Positions 48,608-59,628 of a stretch of DNA of 64,000 bases are shown here, one piece after another. The notes under the pieces were generated by a model, which saw only the letters and a program-made list of their open reading frames with translations, was not told where the DNA came from and did not search any database. The translations under genes were made by a program, and so were the position numbers. The stretch's first letter is position 1; the number at the start of each line of letters is the position of its first letter. Origin of the DNA: Turbatrix aceti (lineage: Eukaryota > Nematoda > Chromadorea > Rhabditida > Panagrolaimidae); the NCBI GenBank assembly GCA_963969345.1, contig OZ017769.1, forward strand, positions 3,344,298-3,408,297. The letters run 5' to 3'.

Positions 48608-50439
48608 TGAGACCATTCTGGGGAATACTGTTTTCCGCGCTACATACTGAATTTTAAACAAATAAATACAATCCCCTCAAAAAAAACAAAAAAAAAATCA
48701 GTCAACACTCAAAAAAATGCTTGCTGGAGGCGATAAGTTGGTTTTTTAACCGTTTGACGACGCCACCACCCAAAAAAAATTTTCCACGGTAAAACACCCA
48801 AAAAAAAGAAGAAAAAAAATTCCATGATTAGGCGTGACTTTTTTTTATGAATACTCTGCAACGCGCACGACCCAGGTAACTGGTAACAATGAAAAGATAT
48901 ATGACGCCTTCAGGCCTGCCCAGGCAACGTGAGAATCGTCAAATAGGCGGAGGTGGCCGAGTGGGGATGACGGATGTGTTTTTTTTATTGGCACGTCATA
49001 TGCGTCAAAATTATATATATTTATTTTGACTGATTACTTCCAGTTAATAGGAATTTTCAAGGAGCATCTATCGCGCATTCAATGAACTTCGGCTAGACCG
49101 AAAATCGTGGTGTGACGATTCTTCTAGGCTCTGGCTTCGAGCAAGGCCACTGGATGATTATTTCGTCTTACTAATTGCATAATTAAGAGAAACGGGGGGT
49201 TTTCTTTGACGAATGAGACGAAACAATTTTCTCATGCCGAGACCGTAAACACATATTTGAACTTCATATCAGGGAACTGGTACAACCAAATTCAGTGGCA
49301 ATATCAATAACAAGTCGAACACCGAGTTTACAACTGATTTGCGATTGCTTATCAATTCCGTATTTTTCTCCGGGCTATCAAACTACAATCATTTGGAAAT
49401 GTTTTTTCTAAATAAATAAATAACTCGGCAGTAATAAAAAGAAAAAAATGCAACCTTCGGATAAAAAAAACATGTAATGCGTTTTTCAGAAACACCAAAA
49501 AAAGCATGCAGCGTTTCTTTCACGTGGATCAATGTTGCGATTTACACGTGATACGGAAATCAAATCAAAATCATGTTCTTGCAAAAAAACCCGAAACGCA
49601 AGAATAAAAAAATGTATTCATTTTTATAGGCCTCGTACCATACATACCGTAAACAAAAGTTCAAAACTCGCACGTCGCAAGTTGCACGCCAACTTTTTTT
49701 ACGATACATACCCCAAAAGCAAAAGTGATCTTGAAGCCAAAGTTCAGGGCTCCAGCTTGTTCGGGTGACAAAAAGAACATTGTAAACATGTTTTAACTGT
49801 TCTTTAATTGGTCGTAATGATAGACGGTATTGTTGCGTGTCTTGTTCTGAATTCAGGTAGACAAACTATAAAAAAAGTGACTTTTCATCGCTGACACGCT
49901 GACAGAGGCCGAGGGAAGACGAAAAAAAGGAGTGGTTTGTTTCGGTTTCGTGGTTTGAACAGTTGAACAGCGGAAATAATGGGTGAAAAAAAAAAGATTG
50001 AAAATTTATTGAAAAGTAGGCGGAAAGAAAAAAAGACAGAGAGAAATGACTGGACCTGATCGGAGTGCTCGGTGCGCGAAGGCGAAAAAATGATCGATGG
50101 ATGAAAGGCGTGGCGCATCATGATGCACATCGCATCGCAACGCGGAATCACAAATCACGTTTGTTTCCTTGACTTCGTTTATCCAAGAACAAACCAAATG
50201 GGATGTATGCTTTACACAGTTATCTCTCTACCCGGAAGCTTCCGCGAAAGCGTAGCCACAGAGAACAGAAAATAAAAGGCTTAGTCATTCATTAGCAGTC
50301 GGTTAGTAAGTACCACTCCTCTGAATCACCGCACTTCCGGCAGCCTCGCCTCGCCTCAATCAATGAATGAATGATTCAAAAGGAAACAACAGCCTAAAAG
50401 TTCGTAAACTGGCAAAAAAAAGTAGCAAATGAATCAAAA

Positions 50440-50640
50440 AGATAAAAAATAACGAAAAGTAAAACTAATTATCGTAACATAAACGATAGAAAAGTAATAC
50501 TTCTGCGAAACCGTTACGCAAAAGATGTCGTGAAAGATCACGATAACAAAAAGGTTACTCAAAAGATAACAGAAAGTAACACATCTTACCGTAATATATA
50601 CGATAAAAAAGTAATATTACAACTTTGAAACCAAAGTGAT
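50440..50640 (-). repeat. Dispersed TTACGATA-type repeat (copy 1, inverted)
   Basis: Contains AAAAGTAATACTT, TCGTAACATAAACGATA, AAAAGATAACAGAAAGTAAC and TACCGTAATATATACGATAA. It is the reverse complement of the units in two kinesin introns (about 53560-53750 and 54645-54820). Confidence 0.5.
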
Positions 50641-51276
50641 CTTACAACGAATTTTAGTACACTCTGTTTTGATCAAAGAATACCCATTTCATGTCAGTTT
50701 TCGGCTATTTTTTAATTTTTAACCCCGTTTTTCAGTCTTTAGCCAGCCCAACCCAATTTTAGCCCCAAAACGCGAGTCAATAAACACATCGATCGCCCGT
50801 TGGTGGCGTTCGTTCCTCTCCTTGCGCGACCAACGAACGTGAACGTGAAGGCGAACGCCGATCCTCCCCCTCCCTTCCCTCAGGCTATACGCGCGCCTCA
50901 GCTCGTGATCGCCGCACGAGGAGCTGCGTGCGCCAAAAAACAGGCCCCGAACCAGTTGGCCGCGCGTAGTCGAGTCGAAGCGTTTCAGCCTTTTTTATTG
51001 CGGGACGGGCGATGGTTGAGCCACGGCCACGCCCGGTTGCGCAAAACAAGCGCATCGCGAGTCGCGACGCTTCCCGACGTCGTTGTCGTCGTCGTCGCCG
51101 CCGCCACGCTGCAAGGTCACGGAGGCCGACGAGGGGACAACATGCGCGGTTCACAAAAGTTCGGTTTACTTTATCTCTAGTAATAACGCTGCGTCACCAG
51201 GGGGCGACACATCGCTCAGGGGACGAAGAGAAGAGAAGAACAACTAACGGCGATGCGCGATGTCACAATGAGGAGC

Positions 51277-52056
51277 CTAGTGGTCGTCGACCTTGTCGGC
51301 GCGTCGAAGGCACTTGTAGTCCTTGAAACGAGCTTCGAGTTGATCCGTGTCGTTGATTCCGACGTTGCAGGGGTCAGCTGAAGAAAAAAAAATAATATTG
51401 AGCCAGTTAATCAATTTTTAAACATAAAAAAACAAAAAATAAATCAGTTAATCGAATTTTTCGCTAAAAACTCACGGATGCGCTTTTGGTAGCGAAGATC
51501 GTAGAACAGCGTCGGGAAGTACTCAACAAAGTGCTGGCGATCAAAGTGCTCAATTGGCGGCGCCTGAGCCCATTTTTTCTCGACCTTCTCGGCCTCGACA
51601 GCTCCGTCAGCGGTCTTGAGCTCGTGGAGCTTGATGCGAGCGTTCTGAAACCATCAAAAATTCATAAAATCCCCAAAAAAGCCTACTCACGTTGTACTCG
51701 GTCCATTTCTCGACCTCCTTGAGGTACTGCTGAGGAATCTCGCCGTAGGGGATCTTGAGGGTTTCGTACTGCTTCTGCAGAGAGTCCAGAAGAGAAGAGT
51801 GGGCCGGGAGCTGCTTCTTGAGGGCGGCAAAGTCAATCTTCGGCAGATCAGCGGTCGTAGCGTTCACCCTAAAGAAAACAAGCAAAACCGGTCATCCAAT
51901 GAATAAAAAATATGAGATAAAAGCTCACTGGGCAGAATAGGTGCTGTTCTGGCCCTTCAGACGGGCGAGTTCGGCTGCGTGCGATGGCGTCAGACGATCC
52001 GCCAGCTGCTGCCACTTGACAGACGTCACGGCAACACGCTTCACGGCTTGAGACAT
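51277..52056 (-). CDS. atp-5: Mitochondrial ATP synthase subunit d
   Basis: Four exons, 52056-51929, 51868-51691, 51644-51476 and 51377-51277, join in phase to 191 aa, the length I recall for C. elegans ATP-5. Recognised blocks: [71 protein letters not shown] and the ending [17 protein letters not shown]. Subunit d is part of the peripheral stalk of F1Fo-ATP synthase in the inner mitochondrial membrane, holding F1 still against the rotor. It is divergently arranged with the kinesin-like gene, with 231 bp between start codons. Confidence 0.97.
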
Positions 52057-52287
52057 GGCTAAGACCTGGAACGGGGTGATTAGACGAAAAACGATTGAAT
52101 AAAAGCAAAAAAAGAACGAAAAATCAGTCGAAGCGTCATACGTCAGTCGATAACGCACGCATATAATCGCTGAAGGCTCCTGGCATCGGGGACACAACGC
52201 CAAGCACTTTGGAAACAGGCGCGAACTCGCGAGTTTTGATCCTGCTTTGCTCACTGCTTTTTTCTTCGCCTTCTCTTGCTCGATTCC
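52057..52287. promoter_or_regulatory. Shared divergent promoter region of atp-5 and the kinesin-like gene
   Basis: Only 231 bp separate the two start codons on opposite strands, so both promoters and 5' UTRs must lie here or overlap the genes. I see no clear TATA box. Confidence 0.5.
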
Positions 52288-55200
52288 ATGTCTGCAGGTC
52301 CACAGAACGTAATCACAGCTGTTCGGTTCAGGTAAGATTTTTGCCTTCAAGATTCTCAACGGGGTGATTTTTTGTAGGCCCTGGTCGAGGCCACAAAAAA
52401 TGCGGTACTGCAAAATTTTTGTAAAAATTAAAAAAAATCATTAAAATTAAAACAAAAACAGTTTATGGAAGCCAAAATAATTCAAAATGAAGGGTAAAAA
52501 TATACAAAATAAGCGAACCTTGTTTTTTGTACGCTATTTTTGATTTTTTTATATAAAAAAGCTCAAAATAGCAAAATACATTTTTTCCAGGCCAAAACAC
52601 CGTACCGACGATGGCCGCCCTTTGGCTTACAACCTGAATACCAAAACGGTCGGCCTGACCGGTGGCAACACTTTCGACCACATTTTCGAGGCGAACGCGG
52701 ACCAAGAATCCGTCTACCAGGAATGCGTCGCTCCGATGATGGATCGGGTCCTTGAAGGCTTCAACGCGACGGTCATCTGTCTGGGACGGGTCCTATCCGG
52801 TCGAAGCTACACGATGCATGGTACTCAGGATGCCCCGGGACTCATTCCGCTCGCCATCGAGGATCTCGGTGCTTTGATGGAAGATAGCGTTGGTTTTTTT
52901 TTGAAAATTATTTTTCGCGCCCTTTTATTATAAATTTTTTATTTTTTTTAGGAAGACTACTTTGTCGATATCCGAATCGCTGTCTACGAAATCGTAGGGG
53001 AACAAAAAATCTCATTGATCGAGCGAGCCGAAATCGAAGATGATGACGAATTTTTGCTCGACGAATACGAAATCAGCGACGACGGAGGAAGCGATGTCAA
53101 TGACGATGATGCACTCGCCGAATACGTCAGACAGGCACAAATCAGGTACGAAGCTGCTGCCGATGACGACGACGACGATGACGCAGAACGCGTGGCAGAA
53201 GAAGACGAGACGAGGGACCCAGAAATGAACTACTCAAACTTGCCTTTGGATTTCGAGGAAGTCGATGAACAGGAGCACGATGGTGTCGTCGAGCTCCGCG
53301 CTACGTCCCCTCAACATTTGCTGGACATTTACTATGAAGCTATTTCGAAAAGAACTGTGGCACAGACACGTGCGAATCAGACTTCGGGGTAAGTTTGGGG
53401 GAAAACTGAAAGATTTTGATAGTTTACGATTAAAAAGGCTAAAAAACTGGCCTAAACAAAAAAACTGACACAAAATAGGTTGAATTATGATTTTTTGGCA
53501 TGAGAAAACATCAAAAATGAAGACTCCAAAAATTCGTTGCAAGACAACTGTTTTTGCGGAAGTATTACTTTTGTATCGTAAATTTTACGGTATGAGACAT
53601 TACTTTTTCTTATCTTTTGAGTTTTGGTTTCGAAGAAGTATTACTTGTGTCGTAAATATTTCGCTACGAAATGTTACTTTATTGTTATCTCTTGAGTATT
53701 ACTTTTCAATCGTAAATATTACGATATTAGTGTTATTTTATTATTTTTCGATTTTTTCGAGTCATTTTTTTACTTATTTTACGTTTTCAGACGCTCTCAC
53801 GTTGTCGTGAAATTATCGGTCTCGTACAGCCAACTGGACGACCTCGACGAGCAGGACTTCAGGCAGCAGACCGTTGGCTCGCTTACGTTCTTCGAGTTGG
53901 CTGGCTACGAAAAGAACAGTCTAGCGTCTGTCAAGGTTGGCACTGAGAATCTCGGTCCCGAGTCATGCGTCCCATCGCTCCGAGCATTCAATCGCGCGGT
54001 TCTGGCCCTGACTTCCCAGACCACTCTCGATGTGCTGTTTCGCGAATCCCAGGTTACACAGGATCTGCAGAATGCCTTCCTCGGCGATCATCAGCATTTT
54101 GTATCCACGATCGTCACTTCGCCTCCGACTGGAACGCTTCAGGTTTGGAATTTTTTGACCCAGGGGTGTTTTTTGTTAAAAAAAAACACATTTTTAGATG
54201 GTTGAAATTGGAGGACGATTCAAAGCGATCAAAACCTATCCTACAATGAATCAGAAATATCGCACGCTGTGTCCTGCCAATTCCAGATTGAATACCCGGT
54301 GCTTAGCGCAATTTGTCGCCCGCTTCGAGGGTACAGGCGTTCCGATCACCGTCAAGCAAGTCAATGACCTGGAAGCCGAGGGTGAAGCCGCCGAAAAAGA
54401 ATTGGATGATCACATTCGGCGTGTCGACAAAGCCCTCGAAGCTTACGATGAGGCGGTTGTCTCCCACGAAGCTTTCGAACAGCAGGCAAGACAGTACAAC
54501 GAAGACGTGGGTTTTTTGTTATTTTTTAGGCCAAATTTTAAAAATGTTCAACTTTTTTTATGTTTTTGCCTTGTTTTGACGTTTTCACATGTTTTTTTGC
54601 ATGTTATACCAAATTTTACTATTGCTTTAGATTTTAGGTAAAGAAAAAATGAAATGTTATGACAGTTTACGATTGAAAAGTAATAATTTCGAAAAAGTAT
54701 TACTTTTCTATTGTAAATATTACTGTATCAAGTGCTACTCTTTGTTATTTTTTGAGTAACGGTCTGGAAGAAGTATTAGATACTTTTCTGTCGTAAATGT
54801 TACGATATCAAATATTACTTTTCATTCATTTTTTTGAACCTTTTTTATTTTTTGTACGTTTTTTGCAACCTAGATGTAGGTTTTTTTTATTTTTCGGTCA
54901 AATTTGGATCGTATTTGTCCTTTTTCATTGTTTTTTTTTTACATTTTAGCTATTATTTAGTATTTGACATCAATCTTTACGATACAGCATTCATTTTAGC
55001 AAATCAACTGTTACCAAAAGGAGGTGGACGCATATCGTCGGCACGAAGAATTGTTGAACAACGAGACGATGACTTCGCGTCTTGACATGCCTTTTACCCT
55101 TTCATCTTGCCTCATAAACAAATCCTTGATCGCCAAAATCGACCACACCATTGCCGATTCCCAGGCTTCGCACGACCAGTATCTTGTAAGTTTTTCTCCT

Positions 55201-56466
55201 TTTCACGATCAATGACATTTTGTACATATTTACTTTTCAGACAGCGGCCATCGAATCCGTGACCGCAGCCCAGGCGATGTGCTCCGATTTCCGAGCCAAC
55301 GCTTCCGTGATTTTTACGGAGTGCATTTCGAAGCAAGATGCCATCGTCAAAAGTGTCGCATCTTTGAAAAATGTTCTCAAAACCGTTGCCGATGATTTTG
55401 AGGCGTTTGAAAATTCCGTGAGTTTTTTATTGCTCAAAAAAATTAGATTATTTGTTTTTTTGATTTTTAGGGCAAGACTTTCACCGCGTCTGTGCAAGGA
55501 AAGGTGGATGAGGTGCGGCAGGTCAGCGCCGAGGCTTGTTCGAAGGCTTTGGAGCGCCTGGCCGACATCAACAAGCAATCCGCCGTTGTCGACGACGTGG
55601 CTTCCGATCGCTCCGCTTTTATGACCGGTTTGGTCAAGCTGAGCTCGGATACAGTTGACAAGTTCCACAACCCGGTTGGGCGCGATCTCGACAAGGTTGG
55701 TTACTTTTTTTTTGTTTTTTATCGAGGGTTTTGACCGATAAAAAAGTTGCCTCAAAGTCTTTTCAAAAAAGTCCGAAAATTTTACTTTTTTTGCCGCTCA
55801 TTTTCTAGTAAATTTTTGTACACAAGAAAAATGGTCTAAAAACCAAAAAACCTCTGCATTTAGACTCTCATCCCAATTTTTGCAAAATTCAGATTTTTGA
55901 AACTTGGTTAGAATACGGTTGATTTAATTTTACAAAAAACATAGAGATTAAAATTTTACAAAAAATACAAATAAAACGACAAAAAAAATTATTTAAAAAA
56001 AAAAGAAAAATCAGAATTTTACGCGTTTTTTGGTTTTTTTTTGTAGATCTCAGCCGACATCAATCAGCTTGCGGCATCTTGTGATGAGACGACGGAGCGC
56101 TACAAATCCAAGGCTCAGGACCTTCTACAGAAGGCCGAAACCGCGATCGACACCAAGGCCACCCAAACAGCGGCCGTCGATGCTGCTTTCAAATCCGACG
56201 TCGCGAAAATCAAGCGGCAGGCCGACCTCGTCATGTCCGGTGTCGATGGTTCCGATGACTCAGAGAATCTGCCTCCCGGCGCAAATCACGCCGAAACGCT
56301 GAAGAGCATTGAGATTCCAGGAATCCAGGAAGCCTACGTGATGGCAGCGGCTGGAGATCACAACGTCTCGCTCAACACGACGAGTGAGGTGAGCATTCTC
56401 GAGTCGCCGATCTCGCTGAAAGCTCACTTGAAATCGGTGAATCCTCTGCCGCCACAGTCGCATTGA
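52288..56466 (+). CDS. Divergent kinesin-like protein with a degenerate motor
   Basis: Nine exons in phase: 52288-52331, 52591-52888, 52952-53388, 53791-54142, 54198-54506, 55000-55185, 55241-55417, 55471-55695 and 56047-56466, giving 815 aa. The N-terminus NVITAVRFRPKHRTDDGRP and FDHIFEANADQESVYQE are plain kinesin motor sequence. The P-loop region is LGRVLSGRSYTMHG (G80-S87), where functional kinesins have GxxxxGKT/S; the Lys is Arg. Switch I is NQTSGRSH. Switch II is FELAGYE rather than DLAGSE. About 80 residues of acidic sequence (about 141-224, with a run of seven Asp) are inserted near strand beta5/loop 8. The C-terminal half is charged and probably coiled-coil in parts. The general form resembles kinesin-5, but I cannot assign a subfamily. 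ATP turnover is doubtful. Confidence 0.82.
53560..53750 (+). repeat. Dispersed TTACGATA-type repeat (copy 2, kinesin intron 3)
   Basis: Two to three internal units sharing GAAGTATTACTTTTG, TCGTAAATATTACGATAT and GTTACTTTATTGTTATCT. Units are partly palindromic. Confidence 0.5.
54645..54820 (+). repeat. Dispersed TTACGATA-type repeat (copy 3, kinesin intron 5)
   Basis: Same unit as at 53560-53750, with AAAGTATTACTTTTCTATTG, TGTTACGATATCAAATATTA and TTTTTTGAGTAACGG. Confidence 0.5.
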
Positions 56467-57847
56467 AGTGTTTCTTGCTGTGAACCTGTTTTTTTAATTG
56501 TAATCGAAAATGAAATGAATCGAACTTGAAAAAAAAAGAAGAATGAAATGTAACAGAAGTTTTTTTGAATTTCTTTAATCGATGGAATGTTTCAGGGATT
56601 TGAAAAATTCTTTCAAAATTTCAAAATTTATTTTAGAATTTTTTTAAACTAATTTTGATAAAAAAAATAGTATGTAAAAAAAAAATTAAATTTAAATTAT
56701 ATTTAAAAAAAATGTCAATTATGAAATACATAAATATAAAAATTTTTTGTCAATGAAATATTTCAGAGTTTAAAAAAAGGTTTGTTATCTCAATTTAAAA
56801 ATCTTTTTTTTTAAAACACAACTTTAGCTAATTGTAATCAAATTCTAAAAAAATCGAATGTAACAATTTTAGGATTTTTTTATCGAAGGAATGTGTCAAA
56901 GATTTGAAAAATGGTTTGTTATCTCAATTTAAAAATCAATTTTTTTTTGTATTGAAAAAACAGCTTTGACGCGCAGTTACTCACCTGGATTCACCTGGTT
57001 ATCGTTCGAGAGCTTTTTTCTTTTCACGAAATTCACGCACTTTTCTTTTCTTTTCGCCCTGCGCAATCAACGGATGATAGCATCTGCACGCCTCCTCCCT
57101 ATTTTCCTCCTCCCCGGTATCCGGGGGGATCATAACGGCGGTAGCAGCGGCTGGAGGTGGATGGTGTAATGTCAAAACCGCCACCACCCTCGGATCTTCA
57201 TTTTTTTCGCAGGGGTGCGCATCGCATCGTGCATCATCATCTTCCCCGACGACGCTATGTTGAATTGTTCTCTGCCTAATCCCGTCGACGCGGATTATTA
57301 GACGGGATCCCAGATCCCACGCACATCTTCTGGCAAGACAAATCAAATCAGAGGCCCGCCGGCGGCATGTTTTCTTTTCTCCAGGCGTTGAATAAGGGAT
57401 GACGATGAATCAAGAAGGCCTCTGTCTTGTATAAAAAAACCCGTCTGCGTTGATTCTCGCGGTCTCGGATGTGAAAGCGGGTTTTTTATTACAACGAACC
57501 TTTGCTTGCCGACGCTTGATAAATCCCGATCCACACGGGGCGAGGACTGACTGGTTTTTACGATCACATAGTAGTGACATAACCCACGTCGTTTGCATGG
57601 AAGAAAGTATTTTTACGAGTTGAGATGTAACATGGATCTTTTCGGATTTTTATTCCTTTTTTTTGTTGCATTTATTTATTTTACGCGTGAGGATTTCTCG
57701 AGGGAAAGGAATCGCGCGGTCTCGTTCTGCCTGTTATCTGATGTCCGTGTTTCTTTCTGACCTCGATGCTATTCTTGTGCATGCGCGACAATCGACCGTT
57801 AACAATTGACTCGTTCTACCTGGAAAAAAAGAGTTTCAGGTGGGAGC
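56467..57847. other. Intergenic region before the collagen gene
   Basis: Includes the kinesin 3' UTR, an AT-rich block (56560-56960) with a repeated phrase (GGAATGT..CA..GATTTGAAAAA at about 56583 and 56889), and GC-richer DNA (57000-57560). Collagen promoter elements should lie near 57600-57840. No gene is seen. Confidence 0.45.
57833..57847 (+). promoter_or_regulatory. Probable spliced-leader acceptor of the collagen gene
   Basis: GAGTTTCAG, then GTGGGAGC and the ATG at 57848. Nematode collagen messages are commonly trans-spliced. Confidence 0.5.
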
Positions 57848-58971
57848 ATGAAGGAGTCGGATCCCGAGTACCAGGCCAAGCTCGCCGAGGCCGAGTCTCT
57901 CAGACGACTCGCCTTCATCGGCGTCGCCGTCAGCACCTTTGCGGCCTTCTTCTGCATCCTCAGCGTGCCAATTGTCTACAATTACGTGCAGCACATTCAA
58001 TCCCTCCTCGAAAATGAGGTCGAGTACTGCAAGGTACGAAATAACTTTTTTGCATCTTAATTTTCCAAAAAATTCGCAAAAAAACTTTTTTTGCATTATT
58101 TTTATCTTCAAAATTTTTTTTATTGTAAATTAAAAAAATTCAAAATATTTAGTCCCGCTCCGGAGCAGTTTGGCAACAGGTAGCCCGAGCCCACCTGATC
58201 AAGCACGGAGTACCCCCCGCGAACGCCGAACGTCAAGCGCGTCACGTCGGCTACCAATCAGTCCCACTCATGCTCCGCCCCGAATTTCGGGGCAGCACCG
58301 GGGTCTCCCCGGTGAGCCTTGGGCTCTCCAACACCCCCTCTGTTCAGTTTATCCCCCCACCTACGCCCCCACCCCAGCAGTGTTGTGGCTGCGGTATCGG
58401 TTCCCAGGGTCCTCCAGGCTCCGATGGCAAACCCGGGTCAGACGGCACTGATGGAACTCCCGGCACTGACGGCGCCCCAGGCGATGATTCAGACGCGTCA
58501 TCTGACCCTGCGTCATCTGGATTCTGCTTTGACTGCCCCGAAGCACCTGCCGGGCCACCTGGACCCCCAGGCCCGAAAGGTTCGCCTGGAATTCCAGGTA
58601 AGCCGGGTCTCAAAGCAGACGGCGGACTCCGGGGTCCCCCTGGACCCCCCGGCCCCATCGGACCCCCCGGAAAGGCCGGCCAGCCCGGTCGAGCAGGTCA
58701 ACCCGGCAGACCCGGTGACCTCATCGAACAGCCCGGCCCCCCAGGCGAACCCGGCCCCGCAGGCCTCCCCGGTCTGCCCGGAGCCGCGGGTCCCCCCGGT
58801 CCTCCAGGCACTCCCGGAGCAGCCGGGCCCCCAGGACCCTCCGGCCCCGACGGTCTTCCTGGCTCCCCAGGAGACCACGGCGTCGACGGACCCCCCGGGC
58901 CCCAGGGCGATGTCGGAGTCACGGGCAGCTGCGGTCACTGTCCTCCTCCTCGTACCGCTCCTGGATACTAA
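57848..58971 (+). CDS. Cuticle collagen
   Basis: Exons 57848-58033 and 58153-58971, phase 0, giving 334 aa. The N-terminal nematode cuticle collagen domain has an uncleaved hydrophobic segment ([20 protein letters not shown], about residues 21-40), followed by [10 protein letters not shown]. Next comes a proline-rich linker, a Cys cluster (QCCGCGIG) and Gly-X-Y block 1. A short break with two Cys ([14 protein letters not shown]) leads into a long interrupted Gly-X-Y block 2. The end is [21 protein letters not shown]. Clustered cysteines flanking the triple helix form the disulphides of the trimer. Secreted by hypodermis into the cuticle. The Col number cannot be assigned. A basic stretch (ERQARH) before the repeats may be the subtilisin-type cleavage region. 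Confidence 0.96.
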
Positions 58972-59628
58972 AATTTATGCCCCGGATATCACTGCTTCTT
59001 TCTTATTACGCGTGCAATCGCCAGAATGCCATTGCGAGTGGCGCTGGTCTCTTTCAGCTTGCCATTTATTCACTTTTTTGAATACCTCGAGCTACTTACT
59101 AATAAATATGCTTTTCTGCCAGGTGCCGGGCCGGCCCGAAATTATCCAGTCCAGAGATGGCAGATCAGATCACTTTTCGGAACAGATCAGCTCATAGATC
59201 AGATCAGATCAGGTCAGATCACAGATAATCTAGATCAGATCACGTGGAATTGAGATCAGATCACAGATAATCCAGATCAGATCTCGTGGAATTCAGATCA
59301 GATCACAGATATTCCAGATCAGATCACAGATAATTCAGATCGGATCACTAGAAATTTAAAATTTTACAACTTCAAACACGTCCGCATTGCTTGTTTTTCG
59401 AAAATTGGTTTATTGATTAAATACCGGGCCAAAACGGGCTTTTCCGGGCCTACTGAAAAGTCACAGGCCCGCCCAATTTTCATGTCTGATTGTGAGATGC
59501 ATAAAAACAAGTACACGCACATCAAAAACTCTCGACACGAAAGCGCAGGCAAGTGCGTGCCGCACTTTTGCCTCACAAATGACAGTAGTAGCACGTGACA
59601 TTTGAGTAGTGCACCGTTGAAGTGTGAT
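58972..59628. other. Spacer with a GATC-rich tandem repeat
   Basis: The collagen 3' UTR runs to about 59130, with AATAAA at 59101. The tandem repeat 59157-59350 follows. 59350-59628 shows no feature. Confidence 0.5.
59157..59350 (+). repeat. GATC-rich tandem repeat
   Basis: About eight imperfect units of roughly 20-22 bp alternating two forms: AGATCAGATCACAGATAATC and AGATCAGATCWCGTGGAATT. The core AGATCAGATC recurs throughout. Confidence 0.75.

Larger units (their letters stand above)
46523..51276. other. Gene-poor 4.75 kb region between kri-1 and atp-5
   Basis: No gene could be supported on either strand. It contains a GC-rich fold-back element (48178-48607), an isolated tRNA-type A box (TGGCCGAGTGG near 48954) without a B box, AT-rich DNA at 49200-50000, and a copy of the TTACGATA-type dispersed repeat (about 50440-50640). 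A GC-rich, CpG-rich stretch (50790-51170) adjoins the 3' end of atp-5. Confidence 0.5.

Noticed and set aside
48949..48980. tRNA-like start (GGCGGAGGTGGCCGAGTGG) with a good A box
   Set aside because: No B box, anticodon stem or acceptor pairing follows, so it is not a tRNA gene; at most a fragment.
50800..51326. GC-rich open frames next to atp-5
   Set aside because: Arg/Ala-rich translations of CpG-rich DNA on both strands, no start context or homology.
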